Positions 62,098 to 64,000 of a DNA stretch of 64,000 nt are shown piece by piece. The stretch is from Streptomyces sp. NRRL B-3428 (GTDB lineage Bacteria; Actinomycetota; Actinomycetes; Streptomycetales; Streptomycetaceae): contig JOGW01000016.1 of the NCBI GenBank assembly GCA_000721375.1, forward strand, positions 1 through 64,000. The letters run 5' to 3'. The notes under the pieces were generated by a model. The model saw nothing but the letters and a program-made list of their open reading frames with translations, searched no databases and was not told the DNA's origin. A program made the translations under genes and the position numbers. The first letter of the stretch is position 1, and every line of letters begins with the position of its first letter.

Positions 62098-63386
62098 GCA
62101 TGCCGCCATCCCCTTCTGCCGTCGGCGGATCCGGCTGCCCGGTCACCGGCGCCACCACCACCGGCGCGCCCACCGCCCTGTACGGACCCGGTATCGACGG
62201 CGACATGCTGCCCGGCCTCTACGAGCAACTGCGATCCGCCCATGGTCCGGTGGCTCCCGTCGACATCGCTCCAGGCATCAGTGCCTGGCTGGTCATCGGC
62301 CACCGTGAGCTCCTCGATCTCACCCGCGAGGAACAGGACTTCTCCCACGACCCGCGCCGCTGGTCGCTGCTGCGCGAGGGCCGCGTCCCGGCCGACTCGC
62401 CCCTGCTGCCCATGGTGGGCTGGCGTCCGGCCCTGCTGTTCACCGACGGCCAGCAGCACCGCCGGATGCGTACGGCCGTCTCCCACGCACTCGCCGACAT
62501 CAACGGACACGAACTGCGCCGCAGTGTCCGCGACACCGCCGAGGGCCTGATCGCGTCGTTCGCCGCCACCGGCGAAGCCGATCTCGTGGCCCAGTACGCA
62601 CGGCTGCTGCCGATGCAGGTCATCACCCAGCTCCTCGGCGTGGACCAGCAGACGGGCCGCGCCCTGGTGGAAGCGATCGCCGCCACGGTCTCCGCCACCG
62701 CGGCCTCCGCCGAGGCCAGCAAGAAGATGGCCGGGATCCTGCTCCGGCTGATCGACGAGAAGCGGCGCCGCCCGGGCGACGACATCACCTCCGCGCTGCT
62801 GCACCACAGCGCGCAGCTCACCGACGAGGAAGTGCTGCACAACCTGGTGGTCATGTTCGTGGCCGGCAACCAGACCACGGTGAACTGGATCGCCACCTCG
62901 CTGCGCATCCTGCTGTGCGACCCGGCCTTCCGCTCCTCGCTGACCGGCGGGCACCTGAGTGTGGACGACGCCCTCGACCTGGTCCTGTGGCGCTTCCCGC
63001 CCACCCAGAACTTCCCCGCCCGCTACGCCACCCGCGACATGACTTTCGGCGGTCAGGACATCCGCGCGGGCGACATGCTCATCCTCGGCCTAGCCGCGGC
63101 CAACGCCGACCCGCGGATCCTGCCCGCGGACGGCCGGCCCGTGGTCGGCAACCGATCGCACGTCGCCTTCAGCGCGGGCCCGCACACCTGCCCCGCGCAG
63201 GACCCGGCCCGCCTCATCACCCGTACCGCCATCGACACGATCCGCCACCGGCTGCCCGACCTCGAACTGGCCGTCCCGGAAAGCGAACTGGAGTGGATCA
63301 AGTCGCCGTGGAGCAGGGGCCTGGCCTCGCTTCCGGTCCGGTTCACCGAACCCCAGCCGCGTATCCCTGTCACTTCCACCAACTGA
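62094..63386 (+). CDS. cvnE: cytochrome P450, CYP157-like, with altered ExxR motif
   Basis: 430 residues. The haem Cys is in FSAGPHTCPAQDPARLI and the I-helix region reads VVMFVAGNQTTVNWI. At the K-helix position, where P450s have ExxR, the sequence is DLVLWRFPP, matching the EQSLW-type motif known from CYP157 enzymes of Streptomyces conservons. Soluble. Overlaps cvnD by four bases. Substrate unknown. Confidence 0.88.
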   Translation: MSMPPSPSAVGGSGCPVTGATTTGAPTALYGPGIDGDMLPGLYEQLRSAHGPVAPVDIAPGISAWLVIGHRELLDLTREEQDFSHDPRRWSLLREGRVPADSPLLPMVGWRPALLFTDGQQHRRMRTAVSHALADINGHELRRSVRDTAEGLIASFAATGEADLVAQYARLLPMQVITQLLGVDQQTGRALVEAIAATVSATAASAEASKKMAGILLRLIDEKRRRPGDDITSALLHHSAQLTDEEVLHNLVVMFVAGNQTTVNWIATSLRILLCDPAFRSSLTGGHLSVDDALDLVLWRFPPTQNFPARYATRDMTFGGQDIRAGDMLILGLAAANADPRILPADGRPVVGNRSHVAFSAGPHTCPAQDPARLITRTAIDTIRHRLPDLELAVPESELEWIKSPWSRGLASLPVRFTEPQPRIPVTSTN

Positions 63387-63403
63387 GCACCAGGAGCCCT
63401 TCG

Positions 63404-64000
63404 TTGGACACCTCGCCGACCTCTGCCGACCGCACACCGCACCGTATGGACCCGACCGGCGGCTGCCCGCACGCGGCCAACGCCCGACTGCTCGCACAGG
63501 GCGCGGTCGCACCCGTCGTGCTGCCCGGCGACGTGCAGGGCATGGCCGTACTGGGCCACGACGCGCTCAAGGAGTTCCTCTCCCACCCCGAAGTCGCCAA
63601 GGACGCCCGCCACTTCGCGGCCCTGCAGGCCGGTGAGATACCCGAGGGGTGGCCGCTGCGCACCTTCGCCACGGTGCAGGGCATGACCACCGCCGACGGC
63701 GCCGACCACAAGCGGCTGCGCTCCCTGATGAGCCGCGCCTTCACCCCGCGCCGCATCGAGGACCTCCGCCCCCGTATCGAGAAGCTCACCTCCGACCTCC
63801 TCGACGACCTCGCCCGCGCGGCCGAGGAAGGCGACGGCGTCGCGGACCTGCGCACCCACTTCGCGCTGCCCCTGCCGATGGGCGTGATCTGCGAACTCCT
63901 GGGCGTGGACGCGGAACACCACACGACACTGCACCACCTGTCCAACCAGATAGTCGCCACCGACATCAGCCCCGAGGAGTCCCTGGCGGCCAACCGCCGG
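63404..64000 (+). CDS. cytochrome P450 (CYP154-like), 3' end outside the window
   Basis: The first 199 residues are present, from a TTG with AGGAG eight bases upstream; ATG at 63446 is the alternative. RMDPTGGCPHAANARLLAQG, FLSHPEVAKDARHFAALQ and TTADGADHKRLRSLMSRAFT (C helix HxxxR) are P450 N-terminal features. The haem and I-helix regions lie beyond 64000. A CYP157 followed by CYP154 is the usual P450 pair of such conservons. Confidence 0.85.
   Translation, partial: MDTSPTSADRTPHRMDPTGGCPHAANARLLAQGAVAPVVLPGDVQGMAVLGHDALKEFLSHPEVAKDARHFAALQAGEIPEGWPLRTFATVQGMTTADGADHKRLRSLMSRAFTPRRIEDLRPRIEKLTSDLLDDLARAAEEGDGVADLRTHFALPLPMGVICELLGVDAEHHTTLHHLSNQIVATDISPEESLAANRR

Overview
The window is high-GC DNA with GC-rich third codon positions. 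It carries gene sets typical of Streptomyces or a close relative: a PcaV/PobR-controlled aromatic acid pathway, a conservon (cvn) operon with cytochromes P450, LitR/LitS-type light regulators, many MarR/TetR/GlxA/WYL regulators, and several genes whose -10 box lies 6 to 8 bases before the start codon. No rRNA gene, intact tRNA or CRISPR array was seen.

Region by region. (1) 1-1274 is a decayed alpha-mannosidase gene. (2) 1303-14399 is an aromatic catabolism locus. The minus-strand operon pcaI-J-F-H-G-B-L takes protocatechuate to acetyl-CoA and succinyl-CoA and is divergent from the MarR regulator pcaV. Further right are a tandem-IclR regulator (pobR), pobA (4-hydroxybenzoate hydroxylase) and a PcaK-type transporter. 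A kinase and a hydrolase sit between the two halves. pobA and pcaK share one near-identical operator-like element. (3) 14547-26611 is a patchwork: an ECF42-type sigma factor, an HTH protein with zinc-finger-like and family-B-polymerase-like segments, MarR/TetR regulators with clear palindromic operators, an FBP-family zinc protein, a YciO protein, a methyltransferase, a GlxA regulator with a cysteine hydrolase, VOC and RidA proteins, and a WYL regulator. (4) About 26.6-33.7 kb is a degraded accessory segment: SUKH and Imm53 immunity-type genes without toxins, DUF proteins, an integrase remnant between two tRNA-derived fragments, a frameshifted lipoprotein gene, and dispersed repeats. (5) 33764-39263 holds a NarL-type two-component system divergent from an ABC transporter, then a MerR-HEAT regulator with a HEAT-repeat protein. 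(6) 39614-48814 is a probable light / singlet-oxygen response island: flavin oxidase, DUF1365, cyclopropane-type methyltransferase, DUF1295 membrane enzyme, an ECF sigma with zinc anti-sigma, a second ECF sigma (LitS-like), a B12-binding MerR photoreceptor (LitR-like) and a photolyase preceded by an iteron array. (7) 48866-53275 holds an MMPL exporter, an SDR-DUF2867 protein and a MarR regulator. (8) 53378-58839 is a hydroxyproline catabolic cluster: XRE-cupin regulator, three-subunit D-hydroxyproline dehydrogenase, deaminase and 2-epimerase. (9) 59087-64000 is a conservon: CvnA, B, C, D, a CYP157-like P450 without a normal ExxR motif, and a second P450 cut by the window end.

How the parts work together. 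PobA makes protocatechuate from 4-hydroxybenzoate imported by PcaK, and the pca operon degrades it. In the light island the photoreceptor probably controls the ECF sigma factor and, through the iterons, the photolyase; the lipid-modifying operon on the far side fits a membrane-protection arm. The strongest candidates for novelty are the HTH / zinc-finger / polymerase-palm-like protein (15962-17503) and the iteron array before the photolyase gene.
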